From an uncultured Bacilli bacterium (GTDB lineage: Bacteria > Bacillota_I > Bacilli_A > RF39 > UBA660): DNA of 18,990 bases. Below are positions 1-6,458 of the stretch, in pieces; the stretch's first letter is position 1; every line of letters starts with the position of its first letter. The stretch is from contig CANQYF010000014.1 in the NCBI GenBank assembly GCA_947628075.1, positions 1-18,990 of the forward strand, written 5' to 3'. Below the pieces are notes generated by a model. That model was not told the origin of the DNA. It saw nothing but the letters and a program-made list of their open reading frames with translations, and ran no database searches. A program made the position numbers and the translations under genes.

Positions 1-80
1 ATACTTTATTTGTGTTCTACCACCTGCAAGAGAGCGGGATTTTATCAAAATAACTTCCACTAGGTTTTTATTTAAGAAAA
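1..80 (+). ncRNA. possible 3' end of 6S RNA (partial)
   Basis: The stretch before tcdA has no open frame and is much richer in G and C than the surrounding intergenic DNA (CCACCTGCAAGAGAGCGGG near 21-39, CTTCCACTAGG near 54-64). It ends in a short T-rich run. In Bacillus subtilis, as I recall, a 6S RNA gene (bsrA) sits just upstream of the tcdA orthologue yrvM. The position and the GC-rich half-stems therefore suggest the 3' strand of a 6S-like RNA whose 5' part lies outside the window. The full fold cannot be tested here. It could instead be the leader of tcdA or the end of another structured RNA. Confidence 0.3.
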
Positions 81-99
81 ATTAAGTTGGAGTATAAAT

Positions 100-783
100 A
101 TGTATGAGAGAGTAATTAATTTAATAGGAAATGAAAACTTTCAAAAAATTCAAAATACCAAAGTATTATTAGTTGGAATTGGTGGGGTAGGGGGATTTGC
201 TTTTGAAGCCTTAATTAGAAGTGGATTTCAAAATATAACTATAATTGATAAAGACAAAATTGACATCACTAATTTAAATAGACAAATAATTACTAATAAT
301 AAGAATATAAATTTAAGTAAAGTTAAAATAGCACAAAAAAGAAGTAAATCAATTAATAAAAACATTAAAATTAAAGCCTTAGAGATGTTTTTAGATAAAA
401 ATAATATAAATGACTTAGATAAGGATTTTGACTTTATAATTGATGCTTGTGACACTTTAGAGACAAAATTAGAATTAATTAAATTCGCTACTATTAATAA
501 AATAAAAATAATATCAGCGATGGGAGTAGGCAACCGGATTGATGCATCCCAAGTTAAAATTAAACGACTAGATAAAACCAATAATGATCCCTTAGCGAGA
601 AAATTAAGAAAATTAGTTAAAGACAATAAACTTAATAGTAAAATACCAGTAGTATGTAGTGAAGAGTTGCCCATAAAAAAAGGAAAAGTTGATTCTTTAA
701 TAACTTCTCCTGGAATAGCAGGTCTATTAATCGTAAACTATATAATAAATGACATAATTAAGGTTTATCAATTAAAAATTTAG
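100..783 (+). CDS. tcdA: tRNA threonylcarbamoyladenosine dehydratase (TcdA/YgdL, E1-like)
   Basis: TcdA uses ATP to convert t6A37 of ANN-decoding tRNAs into its cyclic form in the cytoplasm. The 227-residue protein is one ThiF/MoeB-type adenylating domain. It has the nucleotide-binding loop GIGGVGG (about residues 26-32), the IIDKD strand (48-52), NLNRQ (58-62), ACDT (116-119), SAMGVGN (139-145) and the family signature DPLARKLR (163-170). It lacks the CxxC zinc pairs of MoeB/ThiF enzymes, as expected for TcdA, and is slightly shorter than the usual ~250 residues. The start has a TTGGAG ribosome binding site 7 bases upstream. Its last 26 bases overlap the 3' end of gpsA on the other strand, with no terminator between them. 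Confidence 0.93.
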   Translation: MYERVINLIGNENFQKIQNTKVLLVGIGGVGGFAFEALIRSGFQNITIIDKDKIDITNLNRQIITNNKNINLSKVKIAQKRSKSINKNIKIKALEMFLDKNNINDLDKDFDFIIDACDTLETKLELIKFATINKIKIISAMGVGNRIDASQVKIKRLDKTNNDPLARKLRKLVKDNKLNSKIPVVCSEELPIKKGKVDSLITSPGIAGLLIVNYIINDIIKVYQLKI

Positions 784-1735
784 CTAGTTTTGAAGGATCT
801 TCATTATGACATACAATATTATTAATAAGATCTATTAAAGGAATATTTATTCCTTTTTTTTCTAACATTTTATATATAGAATTTAAAGTATAATAACCTT
901 CAACCGTATTTTCTTCTAAATATTTTTTTATTTCTTTTGCATCTTTAGTACTTCCTATAATATAACCAAAAGAATAATTACGACTTTTTACACTAGAACA
1001 AGTTAATAATAAGTCACCAATTCCCGCAAAAGATAAAATAGTCTTTTTTTTGCCTCCTAAAGCATGGATAATATGTTTCATATCATGAAGTGATTCATTT
1101 ATAAGAAAGGCTTGGGTAGATTCTGAATAACCTAGTCCCTTTAAGATTCCTGCTGCAATGGCAATGATATTTTTAATACTTCCACATAGTTGGATGCCAA
1201 TGATATCTGACGATTTTCTTAATTTTAAAGTATCATTTTCTAATGTTTTTTTGACAAAATTAACTGTTTTTTGGCGATAACCTGCAATCGCTAAAGCAGC
1301 AGGTTCATTATTAATTAAATCAATAGCAAAAGTTGGCCCGGAAATTACACAAATATTATTTGTTTGTAAAATATTTTTTACTAAAACCGATAATGGACTT
1401 AAAGTAGTATGTTCAATTCCTTTTGCAGCAATACAGATGGGAGTATCATGATAAAATGGTTTTATATTATGACAAACGTCTATAATATATTTAGCAGAAG
1501 TTATTAAGAATACTAAATTGCTATCTTTCATCGCTTCTTCAAAACTAGTAGTTATCGAAATATTATCTTTAATATGTATATTAGGAAAAATATTATCTAA
1601 TTGATGGTTTTTATTAAAGTTTTTGACATTATCTTCATTTTCTGTCCATATAGTTATTTGATTATTTTCTTTTTTAGCTAACATGCTGGCGATACTTACA
1701 CCATAAGCTCCACAGCCAATTATTGTTATTTTCAT
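758..1735 (-). CDS. gpsA: NAD(P)H-dependent glycerol-3-phosphate dehydrogenase
   Basis: GpsA reduces dihydroxyacetone phosphate to sn-glycerol-3-phosphate, the backbone of membrane phospholipids. The 325-residue length is normal. Visible motifs are the N-terminal Rossmann loop GCGAYG (7-12, Tyr where Trp is more usual), AAKGIE (103-108), SGPTFA (132-137), the catalytic lysine in GSIKN (K188), AGIGDLLLTC (237-246) and SRNYSFG (251-257). It is the second gene of an operon: its ATG overlaps the rarA stop as ATGA, and a GAGGA ribosome binding site lies inside the end of rarA. Its 3' end overlaps the convergent tcdA, so the two mRNAs are complementary over at least 26 bases. Confidence 0.95.
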   Translation of the reverse strand: MKITIIGCGAYGVSIASMLAKKENNQITIWTENEDNVKNFNKNHQLDNIFPNIHIKDNISITTSFEEAMKDSNLVFLITSAKYIIDVCHNIKPFYHDTPICIAAKGIEHTTLSPLSVLVKNILQTNNICVISGPTFAIDLINNEPAALAIAGYRQKTVNFVKKTLENDTLKLRKSSDIIGIQLCGSIKNIIAIAAGILKGLGYSESTQAFLINESLHDMKHIIHALGGKKKTILSFAGIGDLLLTCSSVKSRNYSFGYIIGSTKDAKEIKKYLEENTVEGYYTLNSIYKMLEKKGINIPLIDLINNIVCHNEDPSKLAKFLIDKP

Positions 1736-2931
1736 TTTTCATTCCTCATTTCATTATGAACTTTATTTAAATTATTTTCTACTAAATTATTTTTAGCATT
1801 ATAATATTTTACCCCACGTAAAGCCTCTGGTAAATATTCTTGTTTAACCCATGAATTTTTATAATTATGGGGATATTTATAATTAGGATTACCATTTTTA
1901 ATATGGTCGGGTATAGGTCCTACGCTACCTTTTCTAATATCATTTAATGCTTCATCTATTGCACAAATAGCACTGTTACTTTTTGGTGATAAAGCCATTT
2001 CAATTGCAATTTCTGAAAGAGGAATACGTGCTTCTGGTAAACCAACTCTTTCAGCTGCATTAATTGCTGCATCAAGTCTTGGGCCAATACCAGGATTAGC
2101 AAGTCCAATATCTTCATAAGCAATAACAGAAAGTCTTCTATAAATACTTTCTAAATCTTCTACCTCAATTAATCTAGCTAAATAGTGAATAGTGGCATCA
2201 ACATCACTTCCCCTTATTGACTTTTGTAAAGCACTTAAAACGTCATAGTGCCCATCTTCATTTTTATCATGAAAAAAAATAGGCTTAGAATTTATGGTTG
2301 ACAATACTTGAATATCTATATTGTGATTAGTAGTAGAGTAGTAAGATACTTCTAGTAAATTTAAAGCACTTCTAACATCACCAGATGCCACCATAGCAAT
2401 ATATTCTAAAGATTTTTTAGAAATAGTAATATCTGGTAATTTTTTCGTGGCTATTTTTAAAACTTTAATAATATTTTCTTGGGTTAAATCATGTAATTCG
2501 AATATTTGACATCTACTTCTAATCGCCGGATTTATAGAATGATAAGGATTACTAGTCGTTAACCCAATTAAAATTATAGTTCCTTTTTCCAAATGGGGTA
2601 ATAAAATATCTTGTTTATCTTTATTCATACGATGAATTTCATCTATAACTAAAATTAAATCCCCATAAAATTGAGCTTCTTTTATGGCGTTATCAAAATC
2701 TTCCTTTTTATTAATAACAGCACTTAAAAATTTTGTTCTAATACCTAGTTCATTGCTTAAAGCATAAGCAATACTAGTTTTGCCTATACCAGGTCGACCA
2801 TATAGAATCATAGAAAATATTTTTTTGTTTTTGACTAAATTGGTTAAAATTTTGCCTTCTCCAATTAAATGATCTTGACCAATTACATCACTTAATTTCT
2901 GCGGCCGTAATATATCTGCTAATACTTCCAT
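1732..2931 (-). CDS. rarA: replication-associated recombination protein RarA (MgsA), AAA+ ATPase
   Basis: RarA is a tetrameric AAA+ ATPase related to clamp loaders and RuvB that acts at stalled forks and single-stranded DNA ends. With the start used here the protein has 399 residues. Walker A is GRPGIGKT (45-52), Walker B is LILVIDEIH (92-100), sensor 1 is LTTSN (124-128), the SRC arginine finger is at 139-141 and SGDVRSALN is near 183. The C-terminal half carries the RarA-specific stretches RLSVIAYEDIGLA and ALSPKSNSA. The ATG at 2931 was chosen because GAGGTG precedes it by 4 bases. A start 30 bases further upstream has no such site and adds residues absent from the family. It overlaps gpsA by 4 bases. 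In B. subtilis the orthologue (yrvN) also lies near tcdA. Confidence 0.94.
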   Translation of the reverse strand: MEVLADILRPQKLSDVIGQDHLIGEGKILTNLVKNKKIFSMILYGRPGIGKTSIAYALSNELGIRTKFLSAVINKKEDFDNAIKEAQFYGDLILVIDEIHRMNKDKQDILLPHLEKGTIILIGLTTSNPYHSINPAIRSRCQIFELHDLTQENIIKVLKIATKKLPDITISKKSLEYIAMVASGDVRSALNLLEVSYYSTTNHNIDIQVLSTINSKPIFFHDKNEDGHYDVLSALQKSIRGSDVDATIHYLARLIEVEDLESIYRRLSVIAYEDIGLANPGIGPRLDAAINAAERVGLPEARIPLSEIAIEMALSPKSNSAICAIDEALNDIRKGSVGPIPDHIKNGNPNYKYPHNYKNSWVKQEYLPEALRGVKYYNAKNNLVENNLNKVHNEMRNEK

Positions 2932-2947
2932 ATAACACCTCATAAAT

Positions 2948-2976
2948 ATTATAACAAACAATTATTCAATATTAAA
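2948..2976 (-). promoter_or_regulatory. probable promoter of rarA-gpsA
   Basis: On the minus strand a perfect TATAAT lies at 2953-2948. The -35 region is weak (TTTAAT-like at 17-bp spacing). Transcription would start about 10 bases before the GAGGTG ribosome binding site, giving a very short leader. Confidence 0.45.
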
Positions 2977-2992
2977 TAAAATATGGTATAAT
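2964..2992 (+). promoter_or_regulatory. extended -10 promoter of xer
   Basis: TGGTATAAT at 2984-2992 is a perfect extended -10. The -35 (ATTCAA, 2964-2969) is poor, as is usual with extended -10 promoters. It interleaves with the divergent rarA promoter in the same ~80 bp. Confidence 0.55.
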
Positions 2993-3014
2993 TTACTTAT
3001 AAGGAATAGATAAA

Positions 3015-3917
3015 ATGGAAAATGATATTAAATTAGATGAAAATATTGAAGAATTTTTAGATTATTTAAAATATGAAAGAAAACTTTCTAATAATACTTA
3101 TCTTTCTTATCGTTATAATTTAATTAAGATATGTAAGTATTTTAATCAAAGTCTACTTTATTTAAATGAAAATGATATTAAGACTTTTTTGTATAATTCA
3201 AAAGAGAGTAGTAAGACTAAAGCTCATTATTTAACAGTCTTAAAGACATTTTATGAATATATGCTAGAAATTAAAAAAATAACATACAATCCTTGTATAA
3301 ATATAAAAATGCCTAAAATAGAAAAAAGATTACCAAAATATTTAACGGAAGAAGAAGTTAATGAATTATTAGATATTGATTTAAAAAAACCGATAGATTA
3401 TCGAAATAAAGCTATGCTAGAATTATTATACGCAACAGGAATGCGAATCTCGGAATTACTCAATTTAACTTTATCTAGTTATAATGAATCAGGTTGTTAT
3501 GTTAAAGTGATGGGGAAGGGGAGTAAGGAAAGAATTATTCCTTTAAGTGATATAACCATTAAATATTTAAATCTTTATATAAAAGAAAAAAGACAATATA
3601 TTTTAAAAACTAAGACTTCAGATTATTTATTTATAAACTATACCGGTAATCGAATGTCTCGCCAAGGTTTTTTTAAGATTTTAAACCAAATATGTAAAGA
3701 AAAAAACATCAAAAAAGAGATATTTCCCCATATGCTAAGACACACCTTTGCAACTCATTTATTAAATAATGGTGCTGATTTACGAGTTATTCAAGAACTC
3801 TTAGGACATGAAAATATCTCTACAACGGAAATTTATTCCCATATTTCTAATGAAAAAATTATCAAAGACTATGAAAAACATCCTCATTATTTTAATGACA
3901 ATAAAAAAGAAGAGTAA
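3015..3917 (+). CDS. XerC/XerD-family site-specific tyrosine recombinase
   Basis: The protein has the two-domain layout of chromosomal Xer recombinases: an N-terminal SAM-like DNA-binding domain (about 9-90) and a C-terminal catalytic domain (about 107-290). All catalytic residues are visible: R144 (GMRISELL), K168 (GKGSKER), H239 and R242 (HMLRHTFATHLL), H265 (LLGHENIST) and the nucleophile Y274 (EIYSHIS). The 300-residue length is typical. The start has AAGGA 9 bases upstream. Xer recombinases resolve chromosome dimers at dif under FtsK control. A dif-like site lies 1.4 kb away at 5331-5358. Motifs alone do not separate XerC from XerD. No second xer gene is in this window, so a single-recombinase system cannot be excluded. 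Confidence 0.93.
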   Translation: MENDIKLDENIEEFLDYLKYERKLSNNTYLSYRYNLIKICKYFNQSLLYLNENDIKTFLYNSKESSKTKAHYLTVLKTFYEYMLEIKKITYNPCINIKMPKIEKRLPKYLTEEEVNELLDIDLKKPIDYRNKAMLELLYATGMRISELLNLTLSSYNESGCYVKVMGKGSKERIIPLSDITIKYLNLYIKEKRQYILKTKTSDYLFINYTGNRMSRQGFFKILNQICKEKNIKKEIFPHMLRHTFATHLLNNGADLRVIQELLGHENISTTEIYSHISNEKIIKDYEKHPHYFNDNKKEE

Positions 3918-3966
3918 TTTGACTTGAACATTAATAGTTCATTTCAAATTTGAACTCTTCCTTTTT
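3909..3966. terminator. bidirectional Rho-independent terminator
   Basis: GAAGAGT (3909-3915) pairs with ACTCTTC (3954-3960), AATTTGA (3916-3922) with TCAAATT (3944-3950), and TGAAC (3925-3929) with GTTCA (3937-3941) around a 7-base loop; only TGA at 3951-3953 bulges out. A T-run follows at 3962-3966, and an A-run at 3903-3908 gives a U-run on the other strand. It serves both xer and the convergent small gene. The xer stop codon is inside the stem. Confidence 0.8.
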
Positions 3967-3970
3967 ATTA

Positions 3971-4102
3971 TTATCTACTTTGATTATTGCTACGAGATCT
4001 ATTAGATGATTGTTGTTTATTATTTGCTTCTTTATTATTACGTGCTTTATTATTATTTCTTGAATTATTAGCACTACTATTGCAACTACTATTTCTACTC
4101 AT
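3971..4102 (-). CDS. 43-residue Asn/Ser-rich basic peptide, function unknown
   Basis: The frame ATG (4102) to TAA (3971) encodes 43 residues, about a third Asn and about a quarter Ser, with 7 Arg, 3 Lys, one Glu and one Cys. It begins MSRNSSCNSS and ends RSRSNNQSR. It has no membrane segment or recognisable fold and is predicted to be disordered and strongly basic. It looks real because an excellent AGGAGGG ribosome binding site precedes the ATG by 6 bases and a terminator follows immediately. Short Asn/Gln/Lys-rich proteins of this kind occur in spore-forming Firmicutes, and the composition loosely recalls gamma-type small acid-soluble spore proteins. That link is only compositional. A nucleic-acid-binding role is possible but unsupported. 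Confidence 0.65.
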   Translation of the reverse strand: MSRNSSCNSSANNSRNNNKARNNKEANNKQQSSNRSRSNNQSR

Positions 4103-4157
4103 TTTTCTTCCCTCCTGATATTATTATGGTTTAAACTTATTTATTAATACTTATTTT

Positions 4158-4193
4158 AATAAAATTCTAATGGTAATAAATGGTTTTTAGAAT
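4158..4193 (-). terminator. probable terminator of the ZIP transporter gene
   Basis: On the minus strand ATTCTAA (4193-4187) pairs with TTAGAAT (4170-4164) over a 16-base loop, followed by TTTTATT. The transporter stop codon lies in the left arm. The stem is AT-rich and only 7 bp, so efficiency is uncertain. Confidence 0.4.
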
Positions 4194-4933
4194 AGAAAAT
4201 GATTCAGACAGATAAGAATTATTCCGACAATAATTCCCAAGTATATATATGAATTTTTTTGATATTTTATTGCTTTAGGTAGCATTTCTTCAATTGCAAG
4301 GGTAATCATAATACCAGCTACAAATAATAGAACAATACTAATTAATAGAGGAGTAACATAATTTTTTAAAAAGAAATAGGCAAGAAGAGCTCCTAAAGGT
4401 TCGGCAATACCAGAAAGAAATGTATTAAATAAGGCCTTTTTCTTAGATTTAGTTGCATAATAAATAGGAACGGCAATTGATATTCCTTCTGGAATATTAT
4501 GGAACATTATGGCAATTGTTAATTTAATACCTAAAGAACTATCATGAACACTTCCTATAAAAGTAGCAATTCCTTCCGGAAAATTATGAAGTATTAAAGC
4601 AATCATACTTAAAATACCAAGCTTATATAGAGAATTATCATTTTTATCTAAAAATTTATTTATTAAAAATACAGCCAGAACGCCAATACTAAAAGATATA
4701 ATAGCAATACCAATTCCGATAGTAAATTTATAATTAATTAAAATATTAAATAAAGAGGAAGGAATTAAATCAGTAATACTTATACCAATCATAATGGCAA
4801 TAGAAAAAGAAAGACAAAAAGTTATAAATTTAGAGATATTATTTTCTTTTATATTTAAAAATATTATTATCCCGCCGAGTAGAGTAGACATACCTGCCAT
4901 CGAGGACATTAAAAATGCATTTAAAGTAGTCAA
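4187..4933 (-). CDS. ZIP-family divalent metal transporter (ZupT-like)
   Basis: This is an integral membrane importer of Zn2+ or related divalent cations. About eight hydrophobic segments are visible. The two metal-site helices carry HNFPEG (about residues 116-121) and HNIPEG (145-150), and GIAEPLGA lies in the next helix (175-182), the ZupT/GufA pattern. I place the start at a TTG (4933), giving 248 residues beginning MTTLNAFLMS, because GGTGAT, the ribosome binding site used by several genes here, lies 7 bases upstream. The alternative ATG at 4963 has no recognisable ribosome binding site and would add ten residues. The metal cannot be read from sequence. No metal-responsive operator was recognised upstream. 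Confidence 0.88.
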   Translation of the reverse strand: MTTLNAFLMSSMAGMSTLLGGIIIFLNIKENNISKFITFCLSFSIAIMIGISITDLIPSSLFNILINYKFTIGIGIAIISFSIGVLAVFLINKFLDKNDNSLYKLGILSMIALILHNFPEGIATFIGSVHDSSLGIKLTIAIMFHNIPEGISIAVPIYYATKSKKKALFNTFLSGIAEPLGALLAYFFLKNYVTPLLISIVLLFVAGIMITLAIEEMLPKAIKYQKNSYIYLGIIVGIILICLNHFLF

Positions 4934-5179
4934 TTTATATATCACCAATAAAATTTTATGCATAAATAAATTACTTAAATATTAATTTACAAAGATTTAC
5001 TAATAAAATATAAAAAAGGGGTAGAAATTTTTATAATTTTTTGGTAATATATATTTGAAGAAGAGAAAGCTCAAATCATATGAAGATTGATTATTATTCT
5101 TAGAAAAAATCAAAACGAACAAGTTTATATTTGTCCCTTTATCATTCAATATTATATTTGGAATTCTATCTTCTTCTTC

Positions 5180-5212
5180 AAAAATAGAGTGAATAAAAGC
5201 TCTATTTTTTTT
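5180..5212 (+). terminator. terminator-like hairpin with no assigned gene
   Basis: AAAAATAGAG (5180-5189) pairs perfectly with CTCTATTTTT (5200-5209) across a 10-base loop, and the T-run continues to 5212. On the plus strand this is a good intrinsic terminator shape, although AT-rich. No plus-strand gene precedes it, so it may end an unrecognised small RNA or leader. Confidence 0.35.
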
Positions 5213-5330
5213 GACTAATAAATAAATGATAAACTCATCCCAAAATAATTATCAAAAAAAATTAATTTTATAAAATGGTGAGGAGAGTATAGTATAAATT
5301 CATATAATTAAATTTATTTTCAAAAACATT

Positions 5331-5358
5331 GGTTAACATAACATACATTATGCAAAAT
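5331..5358 (-). other. dif: dif-like Xer recombination site
   Basis: On the minus strand the 28 bp read as ATTTTGCATAA (5358-5348), TGTATG (5347-5342) and TTATGTTAACC (5341-5331). This is the dif architecture of two 11-bp arms around a 6-bp centre. E. coli dif is GGTGCGCATAA, TGTATA, TTATGTTAAAT. By eye, 21 of 28 positions match it, and about 24 of 28 match the degenerate gammaproteobacterial consensus as I recall it. The inner CATAA/TTATG dyad is intact. By homology the first arm would bind XerC and the second XerD. A Xer recombinase gene lies 1.4 kb away, the site is non-coding, and genes on its right side point toward it. Confidence 0.82.
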
Positions 5359-5517
5359 AGATAAATGCTTTTAAAATGCTGGAAAAATTGTTTTAATAAT
5401 TAATATTCATATATCTTCTTTATTTATTTATTAGAAATACAATTTTAATAATTCAAAAACTAAATTAAATTTTTTTTATTTTAAAAATCAATTTAAAATT
5501 TAAAATTGAATGATTAT

Positions 5518-5594
5518 ATTATATCCTTATTTATAATATTAATAAGGATATATACGCGTAATATCCTATAATTAAATTAATATAAGGATATAAT
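5518..5594. repeat. 77-bp imperfect palindrome with four GGATAT motifs
   Basis: The element is bounded by a perfect inverted repeat, ATTATATCCTTAT (5518-5530) and ATAAGGATATAAT (5582-5594). Inside are two more inverted motif copies, GGATAT (5546-5551) and ATATCC (5561-5566). All four are exactly symmetrical about position 5556, where TACGCGTA (5553-5560) sits. Each half also folds alone: 5520-5531 pairs with 5541-5552 (12 bp, 9-base loop), and 5561-5567 pairs with 5585-5591. Outward-facing TATAAT occurs at both ends. It may be an operator, a cruciform or a terminus-linked binding site. Confidence 0.75.
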
Positions 5595-5614
5595 ACGGAC
5601 GTAAATACATAAAA

Positions 5615-5645
5615 TAGACAAAAAGAAAAGAGTAGTTAATACTCT
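5615..5645 (-). terminator. Rho-independent terminator of the HTH/eight-Cys operon
   Basis: On the minus strand AGAGTA (5645-5640) pairs with TACTCT (5634-5629) around a 5-base loop. A T-rich tail (TTTCTTTTT) follows. It lies 11 bases past the stop codon at 5657. Confidence 0.7.
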
Positions 5646-5656
5646 AAAAATTTCTT

Positions 5657-6448
5657 TTAAATTGGTTCAGAACTTATCCAAGAATATGTTCCATCAGCAT
5701 TTTTCATATATGTGTGTTTATATTTCGTACCATATTTTTTTAAAAACCTAATATCAATTTTAGTATCTTTATCATATGCTTGTGTACATTTTTCATTTAA
5801 AGTACCATTAACATCGCTATAACATTCGTTATTATTTATTTTAATAAAATAGTCGTAAATTACTATCTTACTACTCTTCTCCACTGCCTTTTTTATTGAG
5901 CGATATATGTATGAATCATTACCAATTGTGTACTTGATAGTTTCCGATAAACCACAATAATATTTATCATTTTTTAAATAACAAATATGTAAATCATCAG
6001 CATTAAAACTTTCATTATTTTCAATGTTTTTGCCAAAGATTTTCTTATATGAGTCATCTATTATTTTTTTATCAAATATTTTTACTGTACAATTATTACT
6101 TTTTTCATCTTTTCTAAATATCATATCATCATAATTACATAATTCATCTTTTTTATTACCATTTATTGTTTCAACTTCAACATCATTTAAATTGGCTTTT
6201 TGATACGCTAAACATAATTTAATTTCAGTAGATAAATTTTCATAGTCAATTTTCTTATTTGTATAATTTTTTAAACTATTACATGCACTTAAACTATCAA
6301 TATTAAAATAATTATATAATTCAGTTATTTGTTCACTTTCTGGATCTAATTTTTTACCAGTTAGAACTCTAACTCCAATAATAACGATTCCTAATATTGC
6401 TAATACAATTAGTAATTTATCAATAATTGTAGAAATATCCTTCTTCAT
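5657..6448 (-). CDS. membrane-anchored eight-cysteine protein, function unknown
   Basis: I do not recognise a named family. The 263-residue protein has a short positively charged N-terminus and one hydrophobic segment (about 11-29, LLIVLAILGIVIIGV), followed by a ~230-residue hydrophilic domain that should face outside. That domain has eight cysteines (56, 79, 104, 120, 156, 165, 209, 221), an even number in a lineage whose cytoplasmic proteins have few, so disulfides are likely. There is no lipobox. The C-terminus (TYMKNADGTYSWISSEPI) resembles, from memory, the ends of other uncharacterised proteins in gut Bacilli. It is cotranscribed behind the HTH gene, with a 10-base gap and a weak ribosome binding site (AGATGA), and ends at a terminator close to the palindrome. 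A sensor or envelope role is possible, but nothing catalytic is visible. Confidence 0.75.
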   Translation of the reverse strand: MKKDISTIIDKLLIVLAILGIVIIGVRVLTGKKLDPESEQITELYNYFNIDSLSACNSLKNYTNKKIDYENLSTEIKLCLAYQKANLNDVEVETINGNKKDELCNYDDMIFRKDEKSNNCTVKIFDKKIIDDSYKKIFGKNIENNESFNADDLHICYLKNDKYYCGLSETIKYTIGNDSYIYRSIKKAVEKSSKIVIYDYFIKINNNECYSDVNGTLNEKCTQAYDKDTKIDIRFLKKYGTKYKHTYMKNADGTYSWISSEPI

Positions 6449-6458
6449 ATTAAATCAT

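Larger units (their letters stand above)
4934..5656. other. 723-bp gene-free region at the probable replication terminus
   Basis: No convincing gene lies here. From left to right it contains: a stop-free minus-strand run of 82 codons without an ATG (5248-5000); a complementary pair 5054-5064/5172-5182; a terminator-like hairpin (5180-5212); a dif-like Xer site (5331-5358); an extremely AT-rich tract (about 5455-5520); a 77-bp palindromic element (5518-5594); and the terminator of the next gene (5615-5645). Its length contrasts with intergenic gaps of at most about 80 bp elsewhere. Confidence 0.7.

Noticed and set aside
228..674. Long minus-strand open frame inside tcdA
   Set aside because: It is a shadow frame: tcdA has all family motifs, and this frame has no ribosome binding site or recognisable protein features beyond Leu/Ile/Ser-rich translation.
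2932..2961. Longer RarA start, ten residues upstream
   Set aside because: It includes the -10 element and lacks a ribosome binding site, whereas GAGGTG sits correctly before the ATG at 2931.
4934..4963. ATG start for the ZIP transporter at 4963
   Set aside because: No Shine-Dalgarno-like sequence precedes it. The TTG at 4933 has GGTGAT at ideal spacing. Some doubt remains.
5268..5348. A 26-codon minus-strand frame starting with ATG and beginning MYVMLTNVFEN
   Set aside because: It has no ribosome binding site, and its start lies inside the dif-like site. The open frame is better explained by the AT-rich sequence and the palindromic arms.
4934..5656. Insertion sequence or CRISPR array in the long gap
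   Set aside because: No transposase motif, no regularly spaced repeats and no target-site duplication were seen. The inverted repeats form one symmetrical element, not IS ends around a gene.
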